A DNA stretch of 64,000 nucleotides, taken from NCBI GenBank assembly GCA_022766605.1, contig JALEOH010000030.1, positions 145,093-209,092 of the forward strand, given 5' to 3'. The position numbers were made by a program, and so were the translations under genes. Below are positions 18,276 to 27,900 of this stretch, in pieces. The notes below the pieces were generated by a model. That model had not been told where the DNA came from and made no database searches. It saw nothing but the letters and a program-made list of their open reading frames with translations. The stretch comes from Ezakiella sp. Lineage in GTDB: Bacteria > Bacillota > Clostridia > Tissierellales > Peptoniphilaceae. How positions within the stretch are numbered: the stretch's first letter is position 1; the number at the start of each line of letters is the position of its first letter.

Positions 18276-19887
18276 TTTTCCTCCTGTTAAGATATAGATT
18301 AAATGAAATATTTACCACTAAGCATATTACTATTATAAATACGGCAATGACTGATCCTATATTGTATTTACCACTTTGAATGACGTCAAACATTACAAGC
18401 GTGAGGACTTTTTGGCTTGGATATATTAAAAATATTATGGAGCCAATAGTTGTCATGGTTGTTGTAAATGCATTTATAAAGCTAACGCTTAAAGAATCTT
18501 TTGACAATGGTATAATCGCGTCTTTTATTTCATCAATCCTAGCTCCGCCGAGATCTCTTATGGAATTAAGAGTATCGGAGCTTATATTATCCATTGCAGA
18601 TACTCCCATTCTAGTAGAAAAGGGAAGTTGCTTAAAAGTGACATTTAATACCACTATAAGAGCAGTGCCTGTGAGCACGAGTGGTGGGTGCTTAAAGAAT
18701 AATAGATAGCCAAGCCCAAAGAAAGTACCGGGAATTATATATGGTAAATTTGAAAAAAATTCTATATATTTCATTGCTTTAAGCTTTCTTTTTTTCAAAT
18801 AATATCCAATCATCAATCCCATAATGCTACCTGTAATAGCAGAAATTAAACTATAAATTATTGATCTTATGGCGGTGCCTGTAATATAAGGCTTGGTTTC
18901 AATTATATTGTCGAGAGTAAAATATATATTGCCTTTGTACATCTTTGTTATAGAAGATAAAAATATCTGAGAATAGAGAATAATTAGTGCTATGGTAAAA
19001 AAACCAGCGATTGATAATATTAAATAATAAAGCCATCCTTTTTTCTTTATTGGGATTTCTGACTCGTATTCAAATCCTTGGGAGGTTGATATAGTATTTA
19101 ATTGTTTGCCATATATTACAAAAATTATAAGTGATGGAATTATAAGAAGAATGTTAATGGCTGCAGCTTTTGATAGATTGCCTTCAGCGATAACCGCAAA
19201 ATAACTCTCAAGGGCAAGTACATTAAAATTTCCCCCAATGATGGCCGGTGTTCCAAAGTCGGCAATACTTCTGAAAAAAGATAATAACAAAACTGCTTTA
19301 ATTCCTGGAATAGAAGCTGCCAGCAAGTGGTCTTTAATTATATTATTGGTGTTAGCTCCAAGATTTCTTGCAGAATTGATTATGTCTTGGTCGATATTTT
19401 TTAAGAAACTATATATTATAAGAGTATTTAAGCTTATATCGCTTATTACTTGCATCATAACAATACCCCACATTCCGTAAGGATTGAGTTTTAGTTTTAA
19501 TAGATGATATGTTACAAGGCCGCGCCTTCCAAAGAGATTAATAAAACTTAAACTAGTTACGAATGGTGGACTAATAAGAGTTATCGAAAGAATTAAAAGC
19601 CATATTTTCTTTATTTTTCTATTAGAAAGATATAATGCGCATGCAGTACAAAAACTTACTATTGACGATAAAATTGAGGTAGATAGTCCCATTTTAAGTG
19701 TGTTTAATATGGTTTTGGTATTGCTTTTAAATATGCTTGTAAGTAAATCGATGCTAAATCCATCGCTATTAAAAAATGCCTCTTTAAAAACTGCTAAAAA
19801 GGGAAATAGAATAAAAAAGAGAACAGCAAAAATCAAGAATGATATAATTGTATAATCTATGATTTTTGCAACTGTTCTCTTAGTCAT
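18247..19887 (-). CDS. ABC transporter permease (FbpB-like, two fused permease domains)
   Basis: 546 aa integral membrane protein with about 12 hydrophobic helices in two homologous halves, as in AfuB/FbpB. Each half carries an EAA-like loop (SARNLGANTNNIIKDHLL in the first, SIRDLGGARIDEIKDAIIP in the second) that docks the ATPase. Encoded between the binding protein and the ATPase. Substrate cannot be told from sequence. Confidence 0.9.
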   Translation of the reverse strand: MTKRTVAKIIDYTIISFLIFAVLFFILFPFLAVFKEAFFNSDGFSIDLLTSIFKSNTKTILNTLKMGLSTSILSSIVSFCTACALYLSNRKIKKIWLLILSITLISPPFVTSLSFINLFGRRGLVTYHLLKLKLNPYGMWGIVMMQVISDISLNTLIIYSFLKNIDQDIINSARNLGANTNNIIKDHLLAASIPGIKAVLLLSFFRSIADFGTPAIIGGNFNVLALESYFAVIAEGNLSKAAAINILLIIPSLIIFVIYGKQLNTISTSQGFEYESEIPIKKKGWLYYLILSIAGFFTIALIILYSQIFLSSITKMYKGNIYFTLDNIIETKPYITGTAIRSIIYSLISAITGSIMGLMIGYYLKKRKLKAMKYIEFFSNLPYIIPGTFFGLGYLLFFKHPPLVLTGTALIVVLNVTFKQLPFSTRMGVSAMDNISSDTLNSIRDLGGARIDEIKDAIIPLSKDSLSVSFINAFTTTMTTIGSIIFLIYPSQKVLTLVMFDVIQSGKYNIGSVIAVFIIVICLVVNISFNLYLNRRKNVFRSKKFK

Positions 19888-19908
19888 TTTAGCTCCTATT
19901 TTTTTAAA

Positions 19909-21033
19909 TTATTCGGTCTTTCCACTTGAAATTTCTGCAAATTTTGCTAGAATTTCATCTCTTTTAGAGCCGAATGTTGAAAGATCTTCTTTGATGAGCT
20001 TGTCTTCAGGTAGACCTAAGTCAAGTCCATCTACATCTGGTTTAATAATTTGAGCACTGTCTTTTCCATCTAATTCTGCGATCATTTGTTGAGCATCCTT
20101 TGTAAGCATAAAGTCTACAAATGCCTTGGCAATGTCGGTGTTGTCACTGTTTTTAAATATTGCAACTCCTTCTGGAACCCAAGGAATACCATCTTCTGGA
20201 TAGACCACGGTTAGATCTTGTTCGGTTGCAACGTCAAATGCAGATTTATCAACTGGAATAATACCAATTGCGAATTCACCAGCAGCTGTCTTTTCTTGAG
20301 GATCTTTGCCGCGTTTGCCGTAGAAGTCGATATTATCATTTAGTCTTGAAATATAATCCCATCCAGCTTCTTCGCCAAATAGATCCAATAGCCCTTTGAC
20401 TACTGCATAATTTGTTCCAGATACAGCGGGATTGCTCATGATTACTTCGCCCTTATATTTAGGATCTGCGATTTCTTCCCAAGTTTTTGGAATTTCAAGA
20501 CCCTTTTCTTCTAAGATTTTGTGATTTACTAAGAATCCGGCAACAGTTAATCCTTTTGCAATCCAGGCGCCATTTGAATCTTTATATGCCTCATTGACAT
20601 CGCTTGCATTGGGACTAATATAATGTTCCAATAGTCCATCGCCATCAGCTGCCATAAAGGCGTCTAGTCCACCGCCGAACCATAAGTCTGCCATGGGTTT
20701 TCCCTCTGCTTTAGTGCGAGCGATTACCTCACCCGATGACATTGAAAGAAATTCGACTTTTGCACCAGTTTCTTTTGTAAATTCATCAAACAATTTTACA
20801 TATTTGTCGCTTGTGGCAACTACATTTAAAGTGCGTCCATCAAAGTTTGGCTTTTCTTCACTTACAGTTTCCTTTTCATCTTTGATCTCTTCATTTGATT
20901 CTGATTTCTTTTCGTCTGCTTGCTCTGTATTTGTTGTAGCTTCATCTTTATTTTCTGCTGGCTTTGCACAGCCGATAAATAGTAAGATAGTAGCCATAAG
21001 CAAACTAACCAATCTTAATAAGTTTTTGTTCAT
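19909..21033 (-). CDS. ABC transporter substrate-binding lipoprotein (AfuA/FbpA-like)
   Basis: 374 aa. Signal peptide with lipobox LFIGC (Cys22), then a Glu/Lys/Thr-rich tether of about 45 residues, then a family 1 extracellular binding fold (about 65-370). Recognisable segments are WFGGGLDAFMAA, TWEEIADPKYKGEV and VDFMLTKDAQQM, typical of COG1840 ferric-iron and phosphonate binding proteins. First gene of the minus-strand operon. Iron(III) is the best guess for substrate but thiamine or aminoethylphosphonate relatives look alike. Confidence 0.88.
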   Translation of the reverse strand: MNKNLLRLVSLLMATILLFIGCAKPAENKDEATTNTEQADEKKSESNEEIKDEKETVSEEKPNFDGRTLNVVATSDKYVKLFDEFTKETGAKVEFLSMSSGEVIARTKAEGKPMADLWFGGGLDAFMAADGDGLLEHYISPNASDVNEAYKDSNGAWIAKGLTVAGFLVNHKILEEKGLEIPKTWEEIADPKYKGEVIMSNPAVSGTNYAVVKGLLDLFGEEAGWDYISRLNDNIDFYGKRGKDPQEKTAAGEFAIGIIPVDKSAFDVATEQDLTVVYPEDGIPWVPEGVAIFKNSDNTDIAKAFVDFMLTKDAQQMIAELDGKDSAQIIKPDVDGLDLGLPEDKLIKEDLSTFGSKRDEILAKFAEISSGKTE

Positions 21034-21079
21034 AATATCCTCCTTAAACTTAATAGATGATCTTCATCATCAATAATTT

Positions 21080-21109
21080 ATTTTACCCTAAATTAACAAA
21101 AATAAACAA
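21080..21109 (-). promoter_or_regulatory. Probable promoter of the ABC importer operon
   Basis: On the minus strand, TTGTTT (21104-21109) and TAAAAT (21080-21085) are 18 bp apart. The surrounding bases are very AT-rich, so a chance match is possible. No convincing Fur-type box was found. Confidence 0.4.
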
Positions 21110-21205
21110 TCATATAATTTTTTAAAAAAATAAAATTTATACGATTTAATGTTTGTTAATATAATGATAAATTTAATTGCAAAGGGATAATTTTATTTAA
21201 ATCTA

Positions 21206-21234
21206 TTGAAAAAAGAGCGTTTAAGTGATATTAT
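21206..21234 (+). promoter_or_regulatory. Promoter of the membrane protein-mtaD operon
   Basis: TTGAAA (21206-21211), 17-bp spacer, TATTAT (21229-21234) with TGA just before it as an extended -10. The start codon is 16 nt downstream behind GGGAGG. This lies in the 217-base divergent gap 21034-21250, where I see nothing else clear. Confidence 0.6.
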
Positions 21235-21250
21235 TTAAGTGGGAGGAATA

Positions 21251-21778
21251 ATGAAAAATACTAGCTCTACAAATACTTTAATATTGATAGTATTATTGGT
21301 AATATTAATTGTTTCGATGACAATTTTAGCCCGTTTTAAGCCTGAGATCATCGCCTCTCTTATGATATTGCCTGTATTAATTTATATTGCGGCTTTTATT
21401 CTAGACCCGATATATCTATTATCGTATTTAGTAATCTCATTTTCATATATAATGCTATTCAATATATTTTCTTTAGATGATATTAGATTATATATTCCAT
21501 ATTTAACTGAAATTATTGTAGGATCTTTGTTAATATATTTTTTAAATAGGAGACTCAATAATTACAATATGATAGTCATTATATTTGCAGTATTTTTTGG
21601 AAGACTTTTTTATTACTTGTCGAGTTATTTAGTGCTTGACTTTTGGCTAAATATTATGAGTATTAGTGATTTTTTTCTAAATACTATTTCTAAAGAAGTC
21701 TTTGGAGTGATTTTAAATATTATTTTGGTTCCTCTTGTAATCTATGGAATAAAAAAGAATACGGTGGTGAGAATATGA
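21251..21778 (+). CDS. Small polytopic membrane protein, possibly transporter subunit
   Basis: 175 aa from ATG 21251 behind GGGAGG; an in-frame GTG at 21239 is part of the ribosome binding region. About five or six hydrophobic helices and few charged loops. Size and layout resemble ECF transporter S components, but I see no diagnostic motif. Its end overlaps the deaminase start (ATGA at 21775-21778), hinting at a shared role, for instance uptake or release of a nucleoside-type compound. Confidence 0.65.
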   Translation: MKNTSSTNTLILIVLLVILIVSMTILARFKPEIIASLMILPVLIYIAAFILDPIYLLSYLVISFSYIMLFNIFSLDDIRLYIPYLTEIIVGSLLIYFLNRRLNNYNMIVIIFAVFFGRLFYYLSSYLVLDFWLNIMSISDFFLNTISKEVFGVILNIILVPLVIYGIKKNTVVRI

Positions 21779-23064
21779 TTTATAATGATATATCTATTTA
21801 CAATCAAGACGCTGGAATTTTTGAGGTGAAAAGTGTTGAAATAAGAGATGGAGTTTTTTATAAAATAGAAGACGAGTCTATCGCAGGTGGAAAAAGTTAT
21901 AGTGGCTTTTTTATGATGCCAGGATTTGTCAACTGTCACACTCATCTTGCCATGACTATTTTAAGGAATTATGCAGATGATTTAAAATTGATGGAATGGC
22001 TTGAAAATGAGATATGGCCCGCCGAGGACATATTGTCGGACGAAGAATTGTCTTGGGGAGCAGTGCTTGCCATGGCTGAGATGCTCTCTGGCGGTACAAC
22101 TTGCTTTAATGATATGTATACAAGCGAGGATAGGCTAGCTCGTGATGCTTATAAAATAAATATGCGTGGAGTAGTGGCTCAAGGAATTACCGATTTTAAT
22201 GAGGAGGTAAATAGGACTCAAAAAAATAAGATAAAAAAACTATATGATGCCGTGGATGATTTAGAAGACGATAGAAAATTAATAAAAATGGGAATAACTC
22301 CGCATGCAATATACACCATGAGCGCAGATGGTTATAAGGAAATGAAGGCATATGCTAGGGAGAATGAGCTTTTATTTCACACTCATTTATCTGAAACAGA
22401 AGGAGAAAATAATGACTCCTTAAGGGATCATAATATGACTCCGACTGAATACTTGGATAGTTTGGGAGTAATTGATGAAAATACTATACTTGCTCATTGT
22501 GTTCATTTAAATGATAAGGACAGAGAGATAATTGCAAAAAGAGGAGCGAGCATTGCGCTTAATCCATCGAGCAATTTAAAACTCGCAAGTGGAATCCCCG
22601 ATGTATTAAAGATGATCGATAGTGGGATAAATATATGCCTTGGAACCGATGGGGCTAGTTCTAATAATAGACTTAGCATGCTGTGGGATATGCAGCTTTT
22701 AAGCAAGATTGTAAAGGGAAGTAGCAAAGATCCACTTGCTCTTCCTGCAAAAGAGATTATTAAAATAGCTACAAAAAATGGCGCGAAGGCACTTAAGTAT
22801 GAAAAATTGGGCGAAATCAAGCCTGGATATATAGCTGATTATAGTATATTTGATCTCGACTCTTTGAATAATTGGCCAATAAATAATCCGGTATCTGCAA
22901 TTTGTTACTCTGCAAATGATAGCAATATTATAGAAACAGCTGTTGCGGGGAAAATTTCATATAAAAATGGAGAATTTCCAGGAATAGATATAGAGAGAGT
23001 CAAATTCGAAGTAAAAAGAATAAGCGATGAGTTAAATTATAAAAAACAAGGAGGCATTATATGA
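21775..23064 (+). CDS. mtaD: 5-methylthioadenosine/S-adenosylhomocysteine deaminase
   Basis: 429 aa amidohydrolase of the MtaD/TrzN group, which deaminates MTA or SAH to the inosine forms. Metal ligands are visible in NCHTHLAM, LFHTHLSETEGE, LAHCVHLN and LGTDGASSNNR. The C-terminal strand domain contains the usual GEIKPGYIADYSIFDLD. ATG follows GGTGGTGAG. Coupled to the membrane protein upstream and to the peptidase downstream. The exact substrate within the family is not settled by sequence. Confidence 0.85.
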   Translation: MIYNDISIYNQDAGIFEVKSVEIRDGVFYKIEDESIAGGKSYSGFFMMPGFVNCHTHLAMTILRNYADDLKLMEWLENEIWPAEDILSDEELSWGAVLAMAEMLSGGTTCFNDMYTSEDRLARDAYKINMRGVVAQGITDFNEEVNRTQKNKIKKLYDAVDDLEDDRKLIKMGITPHAIYTMSADGYKEMKAYARENELLFHTHLSETEGENNDSLRDHNMTPTEYLDSLGVIDENTILAHCVHLNDKDREIIAKRGASIALNPSSNLKLASGIPDVLKMIDSGINICLGTDGASSNNRLSMLWDMQLLSKIVKGSSKDPLALPAKEIIKIATKNGAKALKYEKLGEIKPGYIADYSIFDLDSLNNWPINNPVSAICYSANDSNIIETAVAGKISYKNGEFPGIDIERVKFEVKRISDELNYKKQGGII

Positions 23065-23903
23065 AATGGCAAGGAAGAAAGGGTAGCAGCAATATCGAAG
23101 ATAGAAGATCGTCGGGAGGATCAATGGGCTTAAAGCTAGGACTTCCTGGAGTTCTTATCGTAGGATTTATTTATCTTATGATGGGAGGCAATCCCATTAG
23201 TTTAATTCCAATGCTTGGTGGTGCAACAACCCAAGAATATGTTGAGAGTGAAGGCGATCAAGAAAAAATGGAATTTTTAAGCGTCATGTTAAAAGATACT
23301 GAGGATGTTTGGACTCAAATCTTTAACGAATATAATATGCAATATGATCCAGCTAAGCTTGTAGTTTTTCACGCTGGAGTAAAATCGGCATGTGGGCAAG
23401 CAAGTGCTCAAATGGGGCCGTTTTACTGCCCGCTTGATCAAAGTGTATATATCGACTTGGATTTCTTCGATGAACTAAAACACAAGTTTGGAGCACCAGG
23501 GGATTTTGCAATCAGCTATGTACTTGCACATGAAATCGGCCATCATGTACAGGATCTTTTAGGTATATTAGGCGAGAAGCAACAATTAAGAGGAAAGTTA
23601 TCTGAGACAGAGTATAATAAAGTTTCAGTTGCAATCGAGTTGCAAGCGGACTATCTTGCAGGAGTTTTTGCAAGCAGAGTTGAGGAAAAGGGATATTTAG
23701 ACGTCGGCGATATAGAAGAGGCGATAAAAGCAGCTGAAAGCGTTGGTGACGACGTACTTCAGAAAAAATATCAAGGAACAGTTGTGCCAGATAGTTTTAC
23801 TCATGGATCGGCAGAAGCTCGTAAGAGATGGTTTATGAAGGGGTATGAAGCAGGAGATCTATCTCAGGGAGATACTTTTAGTTATAGTTATGATGATTTA
23901 TAG
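23061..23903 (+). CDS. YpfJ-type neutral zinc metallopeptidase, membrane anchored
   Basis: 280 aa. Starts KWQGRKGSSNIEDRRSS, a typical opening of the COG2321/YpfJ family, then one membrane helix (about 28-46) and an outward-facing zinc peptidase domain. HEIGHHVQ at about residue 157 supplies the HExxH zinc site, with a further Glu in ELQADYLAG. AGGAGG precedes the ATG, which overlaps the mtaD stop. Physiological substrate is unknown. Confidence 0.9.
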   Translation: MKWQGRKGSSNIEDRRSSGGSMGLKLGLPGVLIVGFIYLMMGGNPISLIPMLGGATTQEYVESEGDQEKMEFLSVMLKDTEDVWTQIFNEYNMQYDPAKLVVFHAGVKSACGQASAQMGPFYCPLDQSVYIDLDFFDELKHKFGAPGDFAISYVLAHEIGHHVQDLLGILGEKQQLRGKLSETEYNKVSVAIELQADYLAGVFASRVEEKGYLDVGDIEEAIKAAESVGDDVLQKKYQGTVVPDSFTHGSAEARKRWFMKGYEAGDLSQGDTFSYSYDDL

Positions 23904-23912
23904 AGGTGAAAA

Positions 23913-24902
23913 TTGAAGAAGACGGTTTATAGTGCAATTCAACCATCGGGAGAATTGACAATTGGAAATTATTTAGGGGCATTAAAGAATTTTAAAGAAT
24001 TACAGGATGAGTATAGATGCTTATTTGCGGTGGCAGATATGCATGCCATTACAGTTAGGCAAGATCCGCAGCTTTTATATGAGCGATCGTTAAAACTAAT
24101 TGCTGTATACTTGGCTTGTGGAATTGACCCCAAAAAGAGCATAGTTTTTATAAACTCTCATGTAAGCGAACATACCGAACTTGCATGGATATTAAATACT
24201 TATGCTTATATTGGTCAGCTAAAGCGCATGCATCAATATAAGTCTAAGATAGCAGGTAATGAGGAAAATGCCAACGCTGGATTATTTCTATATCCGGTTT
24301 TGATGGCTTCCGATATATTGCTATATGACACCAATCTTGTTCCAGTAGGAGAAGATCAAAAGCAACATGTTGAGATTACAAGGGATTTAGCTGAGAGATT
24401 CAATTCATATTATGGCGATACCTTGATAGTGCCAGATCCGTTGATAAAAGAAGACGGCGCTAGAATTAAAAGCTTGCAAGATCCAAGCATAAAGATGAGT
24501 AAATCGGATTCCAATGAAAAGGCATATCTTTTGTTGCTAGAAGATGAAAAATCACTCAGAAATAAAATCAATAAATCAGTAACAGATTCGGTTGGAGAAA
24601 TAAATTACTCTGACGATCAGCCGGGAGTTAAAAACTTATTGGATATATATAAAGCCTTCAGTGGAGAGAATATGGATAAAATACTATCTGAATTGGAAGG
24701 AAAGGGCTATGGGGAGCTTAAGAAAAAAGTATTTGAGGTGACCAATGAAACACTTAGTCCAATAAGAGAAGATGTTGCAAGATATATGGATAATACGGAG
24801 TATCTTTTGGAAGTAGCAAAAGATGGAGCAATTAAGGCAAGAGAGATTGCAAATGAAACTCTAAAAAGAGTATATGAAAAAGTTGGCTTTGTTTGGAGGT
24901 AG
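23913..24902 (+). CDS. trpS: Tryptophan-tRNA ligase
   Basis: 329 aa class I aminoacyl-tRNA synthetase. The HIGH-type motif is in PSGELTIGNYLGAL and the KMSKS loop is present (about residue 194). Starts with TTG at 23913 behind AGAGGTGA; no better ATG exists upstream in frame. Ends just inside the ribosome binding site of the next gene. No T-box leader is visible, since it lies 9 nt after the peptidase gene. Confidence 0.96.
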   Translation: MKKTVYSAIQPSGELTIGNYLGALKNFKELQDEYRCLFAVADMHAITVRQDPQLLYERSLKLIAVYLACGIDPKKSIVFINSHVSEHTELAWILNTYAYIGQLKRMHQYKSKIAGNEENANAGLFLYPVLMASDILLYDTNLVPVGEDQKQHVEITRDLAERFNSYYGDTLIVPDPLIKEDGARIKSLQDPSIKMSKSDSNEKAYLLLLEDEKSLRNKINKSVTDSVGEINYSDDQPGVKNLLDIYKAFSGENMDKILSELEGKGYGELKKKVFEVTNETLSPIREDVARYMDNTEYLLEVAKDGAIKAREIANETLKRVYEKVGFVWR

Positions 24903-24904
24903 AT

Positions 24905-27900
24905 ATGAAAGTTTTAATTGTTGGTAGTGGGACGCGTGAGTATGCTATTGGTTGGAAGATAAAAGATCAGAGGGAAGATGATGTTGAGCTTTTATTTGCG
25001 CCTGGAAATGGCGGCACTTCTTTACTTGGAAGAAATGTAAATGTGCCTGAAACGGAAATTGCAAGTCTACTTAAACTTGCACAAGATGAACACGTCGATT
25101 ATACTATAGTAGGCCCAGAAGCTCCGCTTGTATCTGGTATCGCTGATGCTTTTGAACTTGCCGGACTTGAGATCTTTGCACCATCAAAGAAAGCTGCAAA
25201 GATTGAGGGATCAAAAGAGTTTTGCAAGGAAATTTTAAAATCAAAAAATATTCCAACAGCAAAATATGAATGCTTTAAATCACCCGAGGCAGCTATTAGA
25301 TTTGCAAAGGATTTAAGAGATGCATCACCCGAAAAGAAAGTTGTCCTAAAAGCCGATGGTCTTGCAGCCGGAAAGGGTGTTATCATTGCATCTACAAATA
25401 GAGAAATTGAAGATGCATGTTATGCCGTACTAGAGGATAAGAAGTTTGGAGATCAAAAACTCTTGGTTGAGGAGTTTTTGGTTGGATTTGAGACATCTTT
25501 AATGGGATTTTTAGATGGAGAGTCCATTAGATTATTTAATCCAGTAAGAGATCATAAAGCGGCATATGATGGCAACCTTGGTCCTAATACTGGTGGTATG
25601 GGAACATTTACCCCAGATTTGGAAGCGCAAGTTTATGAAAAGGAAATAAGAGAAGAGATAGTTGATCCATTTATAGAAGCACTTAAGATCAATGATATAG
25701 ATTATCGTGGGCTTGTCTTCTTTGGACTTATGATTACGACAGATGGCCCTAAAGTTCTAGAAATCAATGTTAGATTTGGTGATCCTGAAACACAAGCAGC
25801 CCTACTGACCCTTGAGAGTGATCTACTTCATTTAATGTTAGCAACCTCAAGGCGTGAGCTAAATGAATGCTATATAAAAATCAATGGCAAGCATGTAGTA
25901 AATGTAGTATTGGCAAGTGGTGGCTACCCCGATAGTTACAATAAAGGATATACGATTTCAGGCCTAAATAAAGTAAAAAACTCAACTATATTTATTGGTG
26001 GCGTAGTTTATGAAAATGACACATTCTACACCGATGGAGGTAGGGTGCTATCTATCGCAGGTGCAAGAAAGAACTTTGATTTAGCTTCAAGAGATGCCTA
26101 TAAGGATTTAAATAGAGTAAAATTTAGATTTTCATATAATAGGACAGATATTGGCCCAAAGGTTAAAAGAGTATATGTATGGAAGAAAGAAGAGTTCGAT
26201 ATTTTCTCAAAAGGGATAATCTCTGAGCTAAAAGAAAATGGAGTCGATGTTGAAAGTTGTCAACTATATAAGAGATATGATATTGAAGGTTTAGATGAAG
26301 AAGAGCTTTATGAAATTAAAGACACAGTATTAAGAGAGCCTCCCGTTGATAATATTGCAATGGATTTAGATGCATATGAGTTGCAAAAGAATATGACTAA
26401 TGCAATTGTAAGACAATATAAGGCAGGTCAATTTGACCAAAGGGAAAAAGGATTGATAGATGCTATTAAATCCAATTATCCAGATGCCGAGGTCTCTGCT
26501 AAAGTATCTGAGGTAATTGAATTTAAAGGCCTAAAGGAAGGGGATTTAGAAAAAATAAAATCCATTTTAATAAATCCTGTTGACCAAGAGGAGGGAAAGC
26601 TTCTTGAGGTGCCATCTTCTATTATGGATAATGCTAAATCAAACGATGATGTAGAAATCTATAATGGATTCATTAAATTTAATAGAGATGAATTATATGA
26701 TTTTTATGATGAACATTCTTTTGCAATGAGCATAGAAGATCTTATAGTTGTACAAGATTATTTTAAATCAGAGAAGAGGAATCCAAGTGATGTCGAAATT
26801 TCAATTATTGACACATATTGGTCTGATCACTGTAGGCACACGACATTCAATACTGAATTAAATGAAATTGTCTTTGATAAAGCCAATAATTCACGTGATG
26901 AAAAGCTTTTAAAGAGCTATGAGGATTATCTTGCCATGAGAGAAGAAATTGGCAGGAAAAAAAGTGTATCGCTTATGGATATCGGAACAATTCATCAAAG
27001 ATATATGAGAGCGAAAAATGAATTAAACGATGTTGAAGTGAGTGATGAAATCAATGCCTGCACTCTTATTGTAGATGCGGATGTAGATGATAAAAAAGAG
27101 GAATATCTGCTCTTTTTTAAGAATGAAACGCACAATCATCCAACTGAAATTGAACCATTTGGAGGCGCACAAACATGCCTTGGAGGCGCAATTAGAGATC
27201 CGCTTTCTGGTCGAGGCTATGTCTATCAAGCAATGCGAGTAACTGGTGCAAGCGATCCATTAAATGACTATGAAATAAAGGGCAAATTAACTCAAAAGAA
27301 AATAATACGCGATGCTGCTAAAGGCTATTCGTCATATGGCAATCAAATTGGGCTAGCAACGGGATATGTCGACGAGTTATTCCATCCAGGATATAAGGCT
27401 AAGAGAATGGAAGTAGGAGCTGTAATAGCTGCTGCACCAAGGGTAAATGTGACTCGCAAAACTCCTACGCCAAATGAGGACATAGTTGTATTATTAGGTG
27501 GAAGGACTGGACGCGATGGCGTCGGTGGTGCTACTGGTTCCTCTAAAACTCAAGATGAAACTAGTGCACAAAAATCGGGCGCAGAAGTTCAAAAAGGACA
27601 TGCTCCAACTGAAAGGAAGATTCAAAGGCTATTTAGAAATAAAGAGATCACCAAGATGATTAAAAAGTGCAATGACTTTGGTGCGGGAGGAGTATCGGTT
27701 GCAATTGGAGAACTTGCAGACTCTCTTGATATTTATCTTGATTTAGTTCCATTAAAATACAAAGGACTAAGTCCTCGTGAGATTGCAATTTCAGAATCAC
27801 AAGAGAGAATGGCGGTAGTAATAAATAAAAAGGACTGGGAGAGATTCCAAGAGCTATCTCTTGAAGAGAATTTAGAAGCAACTCATGTAGCTGATGTTAC

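Noticed and set aside
21034..21250. Fur box or riboswitch in the gap before the ABC importer
   Set aside because: Only AT-rich short repeats (TTAACAAA/TGTTTGTTAA) are visible; none matches a Fur consensus or a known riboswitch fold well enough.
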